Shown: positions 19,266 through 28,569 of the stretch, piece by piece
Layout of the letters: each line of letters starts with the position of its first letter
Numbering within the stretch: position 1 is the stretch's first letter
Source: Pseudomonadota bacterium
GTDB lineage: Bacteria; Myxococcota; Myxococcia; Myxococcales; Myxococcaceae
DNA length: 64,000 nt
Reading direction: 5' to 3'
Assembly: GCA_023423535.1 (NCBI GenBank)
Contig: JAFAFL010000133.1
Location: 62,001-126,000, forward strand
Notes under the pieces: model-generated
What the model was told of the DNA's origin: nothing
The model's database searches: none
Seen by the model: the letters and a program-made list of their open reading frames with translations, nothing else
Position numbers and translations under genes: made by a program

Positions 19266-20825
19266 CTACTCCTCCGGCGCGGGCCAGGCCCCCTGCAGCT
19301 CTTCGGGGACCCGCCCTGCGCGGACGATCTCCGAGTAGGCCTCTCCCACCCTCCGCACGGTCCGCTTCTTCGAAGGGTCCGCCGAGTCCACGGCGAAGAG
19401 GCCGAACTTCATCCCCATCCCGTGGTTCCACTCGTAGTTGTCCATCAGGGACCAGTAGTAGTACCCGCGCACCTCCGCCCCGTCCCTCACCGCCCGCTGC
19501 AGCCAGGTGAGGTGCGGCACGAGGTAGTCGAGCCCGCCGGACTCGCTCTCCACGTACTGGGTCCCGTTCTCGGTGACGATCGCGGGCAGCCCGTAGCGCT
19601 TCGCCTCCATCGCCATCTCGTAGAGGCCGCGCGGGTAGTTCTCCCAGGCGACCACGCTGAGCGGATTGAAGTTCGTCAGCGGCGACAGGTCCGGGAATGT
19701 GGGCGTCTCCGTCCCCTCCACGGTCACGCGCGTGTAGTAGTTGATGCCCAGCCAATCCATCCGGCCCGCGAGGTCCGCGCGCTGCACCGTCTGCCGGTTC
19801 AGCAGCTCGTCGAACTCGCCCTTGATCACCGCGTCGAGAAACGCCGTGTTGTAGAGGTAATACACGTTCCGCGCGGCGGCCTTGTCGAGCGGCTTGCGCT
19901 CGTCCTTCGCCCGCACCGGCACCATCGCGTACACGAGCCCGACCTCCGCGGCCTTCCCGTCTCCATCCGCATCGACGGTGTCCGCCGCCTTCACCGCGTC
20001 GTACATCCGAGCGTGGGCCTCGATCAGCGCGCGCATCACCGTTCGCGCGGCCTCGTTCTGGAACATCACGCCGGGCGGGTTCGTGCGCTCCGCCGAGGGA
20101 AAGATGTAGCCGGGGAGCACCACCGCCATCGGCTCGTTGAGCGTGGCCCAGTTGTCCACCTCGCCGCCGAACTCGCGCGCGACGAAGCCGGCGTACTTCG
20201 CGATCTCGCGCACGGTGTTCTCGCGGTCCGCCCAGCCCTTCCGCTCACACCCGGCGAAGTCGAAGTGGCAGCCCTTCGCGTCGTGGATCCACGAGGGCAG
20301 CGTGTAGTGGTTCAGCGTCACCAGCGGCCGCAAGCCGCGCGCCTTCATCGATGCGAACATCGCGTGGTAGTGCGCGACGTTCTCCGCGTGCGCCGCTGCC
20401 CGCAGCGCGTCATAGCCCTCGATGCCGACGGTGGAGGTGGGGAAGATGCGGCTCCACTCGATGCTCACCCGGATGGCGTTGTTGCCCAGCACCTCGCGCG
20501 CGAGCCGGTAGTCCTCGTCGTAGAGCTCCCAGTGCCCCGCCGACATCGACAGCGCATCGCCCGACATGTGCGTGTTCGCTGACGCGTGCAGCTCCGGGTC
20601 GGTCGCCCAAACGTACCAGTCGCTGTTGCGGTCCTCGCACCTCTCCGCCGGCACAGTCGGGCAGCCGGGATCGACCTGGAACCCCGCCATCGCCGAGCCC
20701 CACTGGAAGTGCGCGGGGAAGCCCTCGGTCTCCTCGGGCGCCTTCTTTCCGCAACCGACCGCACCGACGATGCCGCAGGCACCCACGGCGAGAGCGACAG
20801 CGACCTGCGTGAAAGACGGCCTCAC
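19266..20825 (-). CDS. GH1-family beta-glycosidase lipoprotein
   Basis: 519 aa from the GTG at 20825, which overlaps the upstream stop as GTGA. A lipobox (VGAVGC, C25) predicts a lipid-anchored periplasmic or surface enzyme, unusual for the mostly cytosolic GH1 family. The (beta/alpha)8 barrel carries the acid/base Glu in TLNEP (E231) and the nucleophile Glu in IVTENG (E419), plus GH1 phrases IRVSIEWSRIFP, WLGINYYTR and YYYWSLMDNYEW. Retaining hydrolysis of beta-linked glucosides or galactosides is expected. An Asp-rich insertion (DTVDADGDGKAAE) may bind calcium. It is the last gene of a three-gene overlapping set. Confidence 0.9.
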   Translation of the reverse strand: MRPSFTQVAVALAVGACGIVGAVGCGKKAPEETEGFPAHFQWGSAMAGFQVDPGCPTVPAERCEDRNSDWYVWATDPELHASANTHMSGDALSMSAGHWELYDEDYRLAREVLGNNAIRVSIEWSRIFPTSTVGIEGYDALRAAAHAENVAHYHAMFASMKARGLRPLVTLNHYTLPSWIHDAKGCHFDFAGCERKGWADRENTVREIAKYAGFVAREFGGEVDNWATLNEPMAVVLPGYIFPSAERTNPPGVMFQNEAARTVMRALIEAHARMYDAVKAADTVDADGDGKAAEVGLVYAMVPVRAKDERKPLDKAAARNVYYLYNTAFLDAVIKGEFDELLNRQTVQRADLAGRMDWLGINYYTRVTVEGTETPTFPDLSPLTNFNPLSVVAWENYPRGLYEMAMEAKRYGLPAIVTENGTQYVESESGGLDYLVPHLTWLQRAVRDGAEVRGYYYWSLMDNYEWNHGMGMKFGLFAVDSADPSKKRTVRRVGEAYSEIVRAGRVPEELQGAWPAPEE

Positions 20826-21997
20826 TTCGAACCTCCACAGAACCGGCGCAGCGCGGCCTCGAGCACTTCCTCGCACCGCACGAGCTCCGGCACCGGCACG
20901 AACTCTCCGGTGCGATGCGCAACGCGGATGTCGCCCGGCCCGAACACCACCGCCTCCGCCCCGAGCGCGGTCAGCTGCGGCGCCTCGGTCCCGAAAGGCA
21001 CCGTCTCCGGCGCGTGCCCGCTCTGCTCCTCGAGGAACCGCACCACCTCCGACGTCGGCGAGGTGTCCACGCCGCGGTCCGCGCGCACCACCCTCACGCG
21101 CACGTCCACGTCCTCGTCCTCCTCACGCAGCTCGCGCGCGAGGCTCTCCAGCAGCTCACCGACCTGCTCGACCGGCTGGCTCGGCACCGGCCGCCACTCG
21201 ACGACGAAGCGGCACAGGCCCGGGATGACGTTCTTCGCCTTCCCGCCCTCGATCGTCCCCACGTTCACCGTGGTGTAGGGCGGCTCGAAGCTCTCGTCGC
21301 GCTCGCGGCGCAGCACCTTCAGCGCCACGTCCTCCAACCTCCGCAGGAAGCGCGCGGCGTGGAAGATCGCGTTGGCGCCGACCTCCGGATACGCGCTGTG
21401 CCCCTCCTTCCCGTGCACCTCCACCTCGGCGAGGCAGTAGCCCTTGTGCGCGCGGATCGGCCGCAGCGAGGTGGGCTCACCGACGATCGCGTAGCGCGCT
21501 CTCCCCACGCCCGCATCGACGAGCTTCTTCGCGCCGAAGCACCCGAGCTCCTCGTCCGCGGTGAACAGCGCCATCACCGGCTTCCCCAGCTCCGACGAGG
21601 GGACTCGCTCCAGCGCCACCAGCGCGGCCGCGATGAAGCCCTTCGTGTCGCAGGCGCCGCGGCCGTAGAGCTTGTCGTCGCGCTCGGTCAGCGTCAGGGC
21701 CTCGGTCCACTTCGGATCGAACGGGACACAGTCGGTGTGTCCCACCAGCGCGAGCTCCGGCCGGCCCTCCCCGCGCGTGGCGAGCAGGTTCACCTTCGGC
21801 ACGCCCTTCTCGTCGGTGTACCCGTGCCTCTCGCAGTGGAAGCCCATCGCGCGGAGCCTGGCCTCGAGGTACTCGACCATCGGCACGTTGCTCTTCTGCG
21901 ACGACGAGTCGATCGCCACCAGCTCGCGCAGCGTCGTCTGCAGCGTCCCCTTCACGTCAGCGCCCGTGCTGCTCATGCCGTCTCCCTCCAGGCTCAT
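20822..21997 (-). CDS. M20-family zinc deacylase (ArgE/DapE-like)
   Basis: 391 aa. Metal ligands of the family are visible: H in LVGHTDCVPF, bridging D in GRGACDTKG, EE in TADEELG, a further acid in VGEPTS, and the final H in VAHRTGEF. Overall similarity is to acetylornithine deacetylase. The start overlaps the HutF stop as ATGA, and its own stop overlaps the GH1 start. Because HutF produces N-formylglutamate, this enzyme may supply the deformylase step instead of ArgE activity; that is an inference from coupling. An in-frame ATG at 21976 is an alternative start. Confidence 0.88.
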   Translation of the reverse strand: MSLEGDGMSSTGADVKGTLQTTLRELVAIDSSSQKSNVPMVEYLEARLRAMGFHCERHGYTDEKGVPKVNLLATRGEGRPELALVGHTDCVPFDPKWTEALTLTERDDKLYGRGACDTKGFIAAALVALERVPSSELGKPVMALFTADEELGCFGAKKLVDAGVGRARYAIVGEPTSLRPIRAHKGYCLAEVEVHGKEGHSAYPEVGANAIFHAARFLRRLEDVALKVLRRERDESFEPPYTTVNVGTIEGGKAKNVIPGLCRFVVEWRPVPSQPVEQVGELLESLARELREEDEDVDVRVRVVRADRGVDTSPTSEVVRFLEEQSGHAPETVPFGTEAPQLTALGAEAVVFGPGDIRVAHRTGEFVPVPELVRCEEVLEAALRRFCGGSK

Positions 21998-23394
21998 CCG
22001 AAGATCTTCCGCGACAGCGCGCCGAACGCGCGTCCACTCTCTTCCGCCAGCGCGTGCCTTCCCTCGCTGACGATCGTCCGTCCCGCCACCACCACGTCGC
22101 GCACCGCCGCCGCCGAAGCGCCGAAGACGATCGACGCGCGCAGCGTCTGCACCGACGCGCCCACCAGCGAGGGGTGCTCGAGCGACAGGGTGAAGAAGTC
22201 CGCCGGCGCGCCCTCCTGCAGCTCACCGGTCGGAAGTCCGAGGCTGTGCGCGCCGCCCTTCGTCGCCGCCTCGAACAGGCGCGCGCCCAGTCCATCCGGT
22301 TCGCCCTCGCACGGATCGAGCACCGCGCGCCGCAACCGCACCAGCCGCAGGTGTGACTCCAGCTGCCGCGCCTCGTCGAGCAGATCGATCTGCGTCTGGC
22401 TGTCACTGCCGAGCGACATCACAGCGCCCGCCCCGTACAGCGCGTCCGCCGGCACCACGCCGTCGCCGAGGTTCCGCTCCGTCGAGGGACACGCGCACAC
22501 GTTCGCGCGCGCGTCGCCCAGCAACGAGACCTCGCGCTCGTTGAGATGGACGCCGTGCACCGCGGTGAAGACGCCCGCGCGCTGCAACATCCCCAACTCA
22601 CTGAGGTATTCGACCGGGCGCCTGCCGTGCTCGCGCTGACAGGCCTCGATCTCTCCCGGCTGCTCGGAGACGTGCATGTGCACCACGCGCTCCCCGGACC
22701 GCGCGACCTCTTCCAGCCATGCGCGCGGGACGGCTCGTACGCTGTGCGGCGCGCAGCCGATGCTCACCGCCGCATCGCTCGCGTACGCAGCGCGGAGCGC
22801 CGCCACATCACCGAGGAACTGCCCCACGTCACCGTCGATGAACCGGCGCTGCCTCGGATTCGGCGCGACCTCGAAGCCCGCGCGCGCGTAGCCGACCCTC
22901 AGCAACGCGATGCGAAGGCCCACGTCACGCGCGGCACGGATGACCGCGTGCGCAAGCTCGAGCCTATCCCCGTACGGCGTGCCATCGCTCTGGTGGTGGA
23001 GGTAGTGGAACTCGCCCACCGTCGTCATCCCGGCGAGCGCCATCTCCACGAACGCCTGCCGCGACGCGACGTACACGTCCTCCGGCGAGAGCGCGTTGGC
23101 GGCCGCGTACATCGGCTCGCGCCAGGACCAGAAGTCGTCGCGCTCGCGGCCGGCGGTGAGGAACTCGGTGCGTCCGCGGATGAGGCGCTGGAACGCGTGC
23201 GAGTGCGCGTTCACCAGCCCCGGCAGCAGCACCCTCCCCCGCAGCTCGACGCAGGAACGCGCGCGCTGCGGAGCCTCGGCGGCACTGCACACACCGACGA
23301 CCTCACCGCGCTCTCCCACGAGCAGCGCCGTGCCCGCGCGGAAATCGCGCTCCCAGAGGAGCAGGTCGGGAACAAAGGCCAGGGGAGCGATCAC
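21994..23394 (-). CDS. hutF: formimidoylglutamate deiminase (HutF)
   Basis: 466 aa from a GTG. Amidohydrolase-fold enzyme that converts N-formimino-L-glutamate to N-formyl-L-glutamate and ammonia in histidine degradation. It shows the metal HxH in LVNAHSHAFQRL, family signatures EFHYLHHQ and GDRLEL, later ligands in HMHVSEQPGEI and TAVHGVHLNE, and D in SLGSDSQTQIDLLDEARQLE. The latter is typical of HutF over other deiminases. No other hut gene is in the window. A TAGACC hexamer ends 6 nt before the GTG and no Shine-Dalgarno is seen, suggesting a leaderless mRNA. Confidence 0.92.
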   Translation of the reverse strand: MIAPLAFVPDLLLWERDFRAGTALLVGERGEVVGVCSAAEAPQRARSCVELRGRVLLPGLVNAHSHAFQRLIRGRTEFLTAGRERDDFWSWREPMYAAANALSPEDVYVASRQAFVEMALAGMTTVGEFHYLHHQSDGTPYGDRLELAHAVIRAARDVGLRIALLRVGYARAGFEVAPNPRQRRFIDGDVGQFLGDVAALRAAYASDAAVSIGCAPHSVRAVPRAWLEEVARSGERVVHMHVSEQPGEIEACQREHGRRPVEYLSELGMLQRAGVFTAVHGVHLNEREVSLLGDARANVCACPSTERNLGDGVVPADALYGAGAVMSLGSDSQTQIDLLDEARQLESHLRLVRLRRAVLDPCEGEPDGLGARLFEAATKGGAHSLGLPTGELQEGAPADFFTLSLEHPSLVGASVQTLRASIVFGASAAAVRDVVVAGRTIVSEGRHALAEESGRAFGALSRKIFG

Positions 23395-23400
23395 GAGAGG

Positions 23401-23406
23401 GGTCTA
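23401..23406 (-). promoter_or_regulatory. -10 hexamer for leaderless hutF transcript
   Basis: TAGACC on the minus strand followed by 6 nt and the GTG start of hutF. Position matches a -10 element with +1 at the start codon; part of a window-wide pattern. Confidence 0.4.
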
Positions 23407-23445
23407 GCAGGCCCCACGCGCCCCTGGCCACCTCACGCGAAGCGG

Positions 23446-23916
23446 CTACGGATGTACCTCGCGCTCCTCGTTCGCCCAGCGCCGACTCTTCGCCGCGTCC
23501 CTGATCCACGAGAGGTGGCGCTGCTCGTCGGCGTAGTGGCTCTCGATCACCGTCTTCTCCTCCGGCGACCACTCCAGCTTCAGCGCCGCCTGGTAGGTGC
23601 GCGTGGTGAGCTCCTCGTTGCCGATCATCGCGATCAGCGCGGCCTCGTTGCCCATCATGCTCGTGACCGAGGTGAAGCCCTTCAGCACCGAGCCCATCAG
23701 GTCCGGCTTGAAGCTCACCGGCTGCCCGCCGTACTTCGCGATCAGCGCGTTCAGCGAGCGCACGTGCCGCTCGTGGTCCGCCTTGAACTCGCCCAGCTCC
23801 TCCACCAGCATCGGCACGTCCACGCGCTTCAGCGCCGCCTCGTAGGTGCCGATCGCATCCACGTCGAGCTGCGCCAGGCTCTGCAGCTTCGCCAGCTTCT
23901 TCTTGTCGTCGGTCAT
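23446..23916 (-). CDS. ferritin-like four-helix protein (DUF2383/PA2169 type)
   Basis: 156 aa from the ATG at 23916 with GAGGAG upstream. Four amphipathic helices with ExxH-type motifs in pairs: ADHERH at ~65 and ADEQRH at ~135, plus a Glu in IGTYEAAL, as in ferritin-like diiron bundles. The central part (DLMGSVLKGFTSVTSMMGNEAAL) matches the DUF2383/PA2169 family of stress-associated proteins of unknown chemistry. A very long frame reads upstream but is antisense to LigD and should be ignored. Confidence 0.82.
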   Translation of the reverse strand: MTDDKKKLAKLQSLAQLDVDAIGTYEAALKRVDVPMLVEELGEFKADHERHVRSLNALIAKYGGQPVSFKPDLMGSVLKGFTSVTSMMGNEAALIAMIGNEELTTRTYQAALKLEWSPEEKTVIESHYADEQRHLSWIRDAAKSRRWANEEREVHP

Positions 23917-23990
23917 GGCCCGCTCCTCTTCTGCGGGGAGGCTGCGCACGATGACGCAGTGCGCGCACGGGCCGGTCCGGCGCTCGCGGT

Positions 23991-24251
23991 TCAGGCAGCC
24001 TTGCGGCGGTGGTGCATCACCACGAAGAACCCGGCCAGCGCATTGGCGAGCATGATCGCGTTGGTCACCACGAAGACCCAGTTGCGGATGAGCAGGCTGT
24101 AGGCGGTGAAGCCCGCGCTCGCGGTGAGCTGCCCGACGAACAGCCATTTCGACACGCCCTCGCTGGTGCCCGCCTTCCACTGCTTGTGCACCTGCTTGCC
24201 GATGGTGAACACGAGGACGATGGAGCTGAACCAGCCGAGGATTTCGATCAT
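23991..24251 (-). CDS. three-TM MtN3/SemiSWEET-like membrane protein
   Basis: 86 aa from the ATG at 24251. Three hydrophobic helices (EILGWFSSIVLVFTIG, LFVGQLTASAGFTAYSLL, WVFVVTNAIMLANALAGFFV) with the loop GKQVHKQWKAGTSEGVSKW between TM1 and TM2. This is the layout of bacterial SemiSWEET/MtN3-like half-transporters that dimerise, and the N in VTNAIML fits the conserved TM3 Asn. The PQ motif itself is not present, so sugar transport is uncertain. Confidence 0.72.
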   Translation of the reverse strand: MIEILGWFSSIVLVFTIGKQVHKQWKAGTSEGVSKWLFVGQLTASAGFTAYSLLIRNWVFVVTNAIMLANALAGFFVVMHHRRKAA

Positions 24252-24486
24252 CGCGGACAGAGGTGCGCACGGGCCGGCGAGGCGGCAGGGGGCCGCTACG
24301 TGAGCGAACAGGCAGCCTCGCGCAGAGAACCTCCTCCATTGATCGCCGTCGCGCAGGTGCCCACGTTGGCTGAAGGGCGGCGGCGGTGGGTGTCGCGCTC
24401 CGGGTGTCCGAAAGCACGAAGTGGGGTGGCCCGACCGGATGGAGGGGCTTTCGGATGCCGCGCGAGCGGTGGACAGCGGAGGCGGC

Positions 24487-27021
24487 GTGGCTCGCGAGAA
24501 GAGCGGGAAGAAGGGGCTGGAGGAGTACCGCGCGAAGCGGAACTTCGAGGTCACGCCCGAGCCTGCGCCCGCGTCGGAAGCAACTGCCGAGAGCAACGCC
24601 GACGCGCCGCGCTTCATGATCCACAAGCACGACGCCACGCGCCTTCACTACGACCTGCGCCTGGAGATGGACGAGGCGATGGCCTCGTGGTCGGTGCCGA
24701 AGGGACCTTCGTATGACCCGTCGGTGAAGCGCTTCGCTGTGCAGACGGAGGATCACCCGCTCGAGTACGCGAACTTCGAGGGCCGCATCCCCGACGGCGA
24801 ATACGGCGCGGGCGACTCGCTCATCTGGGATCGCGGCACCTACGACACCGTGCCTCCCGGACAGGCCTCGGCGCAGCGCAAGAAGGGTCACCTCCAGATC
24901 GAGATTCACGGCGAGAAGCTGAAGGGACGCTGGCACCTGGTGCGCACCTCCGGCGGCGGCACGCGCGCGAACTGGCTCTTCTTCAAGGCAAAGGACGGGC
25001 TCGAGGACGCGCAGTACGACGTGACCGAAGCGCGGCCGGAGAGCGTCGTCTCCGGCAGGAAGATCACCCGCGGCCCGGTGCGGAAGAAGGACCTGCGCGC
25101 GCCGCACCCCGAGCCGAAGGCGCTGATGAAGAAGGTCTGGCCGCCGATGCTCGCCACGCTCGCGGAGCCCGAGCGCGCGGGCGAGCTGGAGCGCTACCTC
25201 TTCGAGGTGAAGTACGACGGCTACCGGGGCATCGCCGCGGTGTCGAACGGGCGCGTCTGCTTCGTCACCCGCAACGGGCTCGACCTCACCGCGCGCTTCC
25301 CGGAGATCGCCCGCGCGCTGTCTCGCATGGTGGTGCCGGAGGCCGTGTTCGACGGCGAGGTCGTCGCCTACGACGCGAAGGGCGTGTCGAAGTTCGAGTC
25401 GCTGCTCACGCCGGGCGCGGACCACCGCTTCGCGGTCTTCGACCTCCTCTGGCTCGACGGAGAAGACCTGCGCAAGAGGCCGGTGGAGGAGCGCCGCGAC
25501 CTGCTCGAGTCGGTGCTCGCGAACGTGCCGCCACCGCTGGAGGTTGCCGAACGCATTCGAGGCGAGGCGACCGACGTCATCGCCGAAGCGGAGCGCCGAG
25601 GACTGGAGGGCGTGATCGCGAAGGAGTGCGGCTCGCTCTACGAGGGCAAGCGCTCGCGGGCGTGGCTGAAGCTGAAGGTGTCGCAGGCGCAGGAGGTCGC
25701 GATCATCGGCTACACGCCGATCACCAACGGCAAGAAGGAGATCGGCGCGCTGCTGGTGGGCGTGGCGGATCCGGAAGGCGGCTTCCGCTACGCGGGCAAG
25801 GTCGGCACCGGCTACAGCGCGAAGCTGCGCCGCGAGCTGTGGGACCGGCTGGAGAAGGACCGGATCGATCTGCCGCCCGCGAAGGACGCGCCCCGCATGA
25901 AGGTCGCGCGTTGGGTCTCGCCGAAGCTCGTGGCCCAGGTGCGCTTCACCGAGTGGACGCGCGACGGAAAGCTGCGCCATCCGGCGTTCCTCGGGCTGCG
26001 CGCGGACAAGAAGCCGGAGGAGGCGAAGCGAGAGATCCCGGTGGCGGTCGAGCCCGCTGGCAAGGCGACGGCAAAGGGCTCCCGCCGCGCGCCGAGCACC
26101 GCGAAGAAGGCGGCGAGGACCGCCACCCTTCCGCGCCCGTCCCCGAAGAAGGAAGCTCGCCGCGTGGAAGAGGTCGCGCTCACCAGCGGCACCCGCGTCG
26201 TCTACCCCGGCGCGGAGGTCACCAAGGCGGACGTGTTCGCGTATTACCGCGACGTGGCGCCGATGATGGTGCGCGCGCTGGAGGGCCGGCCTCTCGCGTT
26301 GAAGCAGTGGCCGCGCGGGATCGCCCAGGGCGGCTTCTACCGGCAGAACGTGCCCGACCTCCCCGAGTGGTCCTCGCGCGCCGACGTGCCCACGCAGAAG
26401 CGCACGGTCAGCCACCCCATCGTCGATCGCGAGGAGACGCTGCTCTGGCTGGCGAACCGCTCGGCGCTGGAGCTGCACATGTGGCACAGCCGCGTGCCGC
26501 ACCTCACCGAGCCGGACTGGGTCGCGTTCGATCTCGATCCCGGCGACGGACCTTTCGAGGACCTGCTCACCGTCGCTTCCGCGCTGCGCGGCCTGCTGGA
26601 GAAGCTCGGGCTCGCGAGCGTGCCGAAGACGTCCGGCAAGCGCGGCCTCCACGTGCTGGTGCCGGTCGCACGAGGGCACAACTACAAGGACACGCTGGAG
26701 TTCTCGATGGCGATCACCGGCGCGCTCGGGCACGCGTTGCCGGAGATCGCCACCACGGAGCGCGCGATCAAGAGCCGCGGCGGCAGGCTCTACCTGGACG
26801 CGTTCCAGAACGGCGAGGGCAAGACGATCATCGCGCCCTACTCGCTGCGCGGCGTCGAAGGCGCGCCGGTCTCCACTCCGCTGCGCTGGAGCGAGGTCAA
26901 CGCGAAGCTCGACCCGAAGGCCTTTACGCTGAAGACAGTCCGCAAGCGCCTGGACAAGGTCGGCGACCTCTTCGCCGAGGCGCTCGACGGCAAGCAGCGT
27001 CTGCCGCGCTTCACGCGCTGA
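24487..27021 (+). CDS. ligD: ATP-dependent DNA ligase D (LigD), PE-LIG-POL order
   Basis: 844 aa from the GTG at 24487 (GGAGG 4-5 nt upstream, then the family start ...LEEYRAKRNFEVTPEP); a GTG at 24421 would add 22 residues. Domains in order: 3'-phosphoesterase (~40-185, HKHDATRLHYDLRLEMD), ATP ligase (~215-510, nucleotidyl Lys in EVKYDGYRG, then VFDGEVVAYD and LEGVIAKE), a Lys/Ala-rich linker (~525-560), and archaeo-eukaryotic primase-type polymerase (~565-840, catalytic FDLDPGDG, PKTSGKRGLHVLVP). It joins double-strand breaks in bacterial NHEJ with Ku. No ku gene is in this window. Confidence 0.95.
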   Translation: MAREKSGKKGLEEYRAKRNFEVTPEPAPASEATAESNADAPRFMIHKHDATRLHYDLRLEMDEAMASWSVPKGPSYDPSVKRFAVQTEDHPLEYANFEGRIPDGEYGAGDSLIWDRGTYDTVPPGQASAQRKKGHLQIEIHGEKLKGRWHLVRTSGGGTRANWLFFKAKDGLEDAQYDVTEARPESVVSGRKITRGPVRKKDLRAPHPEPKALMKKVWPPMLATLAEPERAGELERYLFEVKYDGYRGIAAVSNGRVCFVTRNGLDLTARFPEIARALSRMVVPEAVFDGEVVAYDAKGVSKFESLLTPGADHRFAVFDLLWLDGEDLRKRPVEERRDLLESVLANVPPPLEVAERIRGEATDVIAEAERRGLEGVIAKECGSLYEGKRSRAWLKLKVSQAQEVAIIGYTPITNGKKEIGALLVGVADPEGGFRYAGKVGTGYSAKLRRELWDRLEKDRIDLPPAKDAPRMKVARWVSPKLVAQVRFTEWTRDGKLRHPAFLGLRADKKPEEAKREIPVAVEPAGKATAKGSRRAPSTAKKAARTATLPRPSPKKEARRVEEVALTSGTRVVYPGAEVTKADVFAYYRDVAPMMVRALEGRPLALKQWPRGIAQGGFYRQNVPDLPEWSSRADVPTQKRTVSHPIVDREETLLWLANRSALELHMWHSRVPHLTEPDWVAFDLDPGDGPFEDLLTVASALRGLLEKLGLASVPKTSGKRGLHVLVPVARGHNYKDTLEFSMAITGALGHALPEIATTERAIKSRGGRLYLDAFQNGEGKTIIAPYSLRGVEGAPVSTPLRWSEVNAKLDPKAFTLKTVRKRLDKVGDLFAEALDGKQRLPRFTR

Positions 27022-27093
27022 GCACCGCGTCACGCCTGCCTGCCCCACGGCCCGCTGTGCGCGGCTTCGGGTGCGATGACGGGCACCTCGGGA

Positions 27094-27099
27094 TATGCA
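27094..27099 (+). promoter_or_regulatory. -10 hexamer for leaderless DUF420-gene transcript
   Basis: TATGCA, then 6 nt, then the ATG at 27106. No Shine-Dalgarno lies in between. Confidence 0.35.
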
Positions 27100-27105
27100 G
27101 CGCGC

Positions 27106-27678
27106 ATGTCGCAGCTCGAGCTCCCCGCCTCGCCGGACCAGGCCGCCGCCGACCGGCGCTTCTACGTCTTCACCGCGATCGCCTCCACGCTCGCGCTCGC
27201 ACTGCTGGCGTACCTGCTGCTGGTGCGGAAGGGCGATCCCACCGCGACGGTGGACCTGCGCTTCATGCCCGCGGTGAACGCGGCGCTGAACTCGCTCTCG
27301 GCCACGCTGCTCACGCTGGGCTACCTCGCCATCCGCCGCGGAAATCGCTCGCTGCACCAGCGGCTGATGGTCTCCGCCTTCGCGTCGTCGGGGCTCTTCC
27401 TCGTGGGCTACCTCGCCTACCACTACGTGCACGGCGACACGAAGTTCGCGGGCACCGGCGCGGTCCGGACGATCTACTTCTTCATCCTCATCACGCACAT
27501 CCTGCTCTCGATGTTCGTGGTCCCCGGCGCGCTGCTGACCCTCTACTTCGCGTGGCGCAAGAGCTTCGCGCGGCACCGCAAGGTGGCGAAGGTCCTGCTC
27601 CCGGTGTGGCTCTACGTCTCCGTCACCGGCGTGGTCATCTTCTTCATGCTCCGCGGCAGCGTCCCCGCGGTGCCCTAG
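27106..27678 (+). CDS. DUF420 membrane protein
   Basis: 190 aa from the ATG at 27106; an ATG at 27076 adds 10 residues. Five hydrophobic helices, with histidines at membrane edges as in the DUF420 (YozB/CtaM-like) family: RRGNRSLHQRLM, YLAYHYVHGDT, LITHILLSMFVVPGALLTL and FARHRKVAKVLLPVWLYVSVTG. Members are linked to maturation of haem-copper oxidases in Firmicutes. That role here is by family only, since no oxidase gene is nearby. Its TAG stop is shared with the convergent HPr-kinase-like gene through CTAG. Confidence 0.85.
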   Translation: MSQLELPASPDQAAADRRFYVFTAIASTLALALLAYLLLVRKGDPTATVDLRFMPAVNAALNSLSATLLTLGYLAIRRGNRSLHQRLMVSAFASSGLFLVGYLAYHYVHGDTKFAGTGAVRTIYFFILITHILLSMFVVPGALLTLYFAWRKSFARHRKVAKVLLPVWLYVSVTGVVIFFMLRGSVPAVP

Positions 27679-28544
27679 CCTTTACCCTTCAGCCCATCCT
27701 CTCCGCGCAGCATCGCGCGCAGCGTGTCCGCCACCCGAGGCGTCGGCGCGAACGAGAGCCGCACCGAGGGCACGTCGTTCAAGAGCGCGGTGACGTATCG
27801 CACCAACTGCAGCCGCGCCTCCGCGCTCTCCTCCGCGAGCAGCACGTTGCCCAGCAGCACCCGCATCACCTCGGACGGCGCCACGCTCTCCACCGCATCG
27901 CGAGGCGCATGCGCGAGCACGCCCACGTTCGTCAGCACTCCGCTCGATGCGCTTCCCGCGTTCCACGGCGTGCCACAGAGTCGCCACAGGCGGTCACCGG
28001 TCGGCACCACCGCGACGAGCTCGTCGGAGATCCGCAGCAGTCCTCCCTCCACCGCGCAGCGCCCGAGCGTGCTCTTCCCCGCGCCCGAGTCGCCGGTGAA
28101 CAGCGCCGCCCTCCCACCTTCCTCTTCCGCGATGCCCACGCCGTGCACGAGCAGGCCGCCGCGCCGCGCGAGGTCGCGCGCGAGCAGCACCCTCACCGTC
28201 ACGTCGATCGGATAGAGCGCGTCGGGGCCCTGGACAGTCACCTCGTCGCAAAGCGCCGGCGTGACCTCCGCACTGAAGTCCTCCGCGTGCAGCCGCAGCA
28301 CGCCATCGGGTGAGGCCTGCAGCGAGGGCAAGGTGAGCTGCACCACCGGCTCGCCCACCGAAGGCCCTGCCACCTCCACATAAAAACGCGCGCGCGAAGC
28401 GAACGGGCGGCCATCCACTTCGGGCACGACGAACGCCGACCACGCCGCGCGCAGTCGTTCAGCGAGCCCCTCCGGCGCGAAGACCTCGAACGGGAAGCCG
28501 GCGAGCAGGTAGCGCGTGACGCTCATGCCAGAGGGGTCCGCCAT
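27675..28544 (-). CDS. HPr-kinase-like P-loop ATPase/kinase
   Basis: 289 aa. The C-terminal half has Walker A GDSGAGKST (151-159) followed by RISDELVAVV (171-180), which aligns with the LVADD catalytic/metal segment of HPr kinase (HprK). The N-terminal half (1-140) is not the HprK fold of Firmicutes but resembles the N-domain of HprK-related proteins found in peptide-modification cassettes such as SynChlorMet ScmC. GLLVHGVG precedes the P-loop. It is divergent from a lipoprotein-propeller-peptide operon with a 9-bp inverted repeat between them. A substrate in that operon is a hypothesis. GGAG sits 4 nt before the ATG; ATG 28526 is an alternative. Confidence 0.82.
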   Translation of the reverse strand: MADPSGMSVTRYLLAGFPFEVFAPEGLAERLRAAWSAFVVPEVDGRPFASRARFYVEVAGPSVGEPVVQLTLPSLQASPDGVLRLHAEDFSAEVTPALCDEVTVQGPDALYPIDVTVRVLLARDLARRGGLLVHGVGIAEEEGGRAALFTGDSGAGKSTLGRCAVEGGLLRISDELVAVVPTGDRLWRLCGTPWNAGSASSGVLTNVGVLAHAPRDAVESVAPSEVMRVLLGNVLLAEESAEARLQLVRYVTALLNDVPSVRLSFAPTPRVADTLRAMLRGEDGLKGKG

Positions 28545-28569
28545 CTCTCCGAAATCATTGAGCTTGTGA

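Noticed and set aside
24421..24486. Earlier GTG start for LigD
   Set aside because: The added residues do not resemble LigD N-termini, and the GTG at 24487 has a better ribosome site directly before the conserved EEYRxKRxF region.
23446..27576. 1376-codon minus-strand open frame through ligD
   Set aside because: Only its last 156 codons (ferritin-like protein) are real; the rest is antisense to the well-conserved LigD domains.
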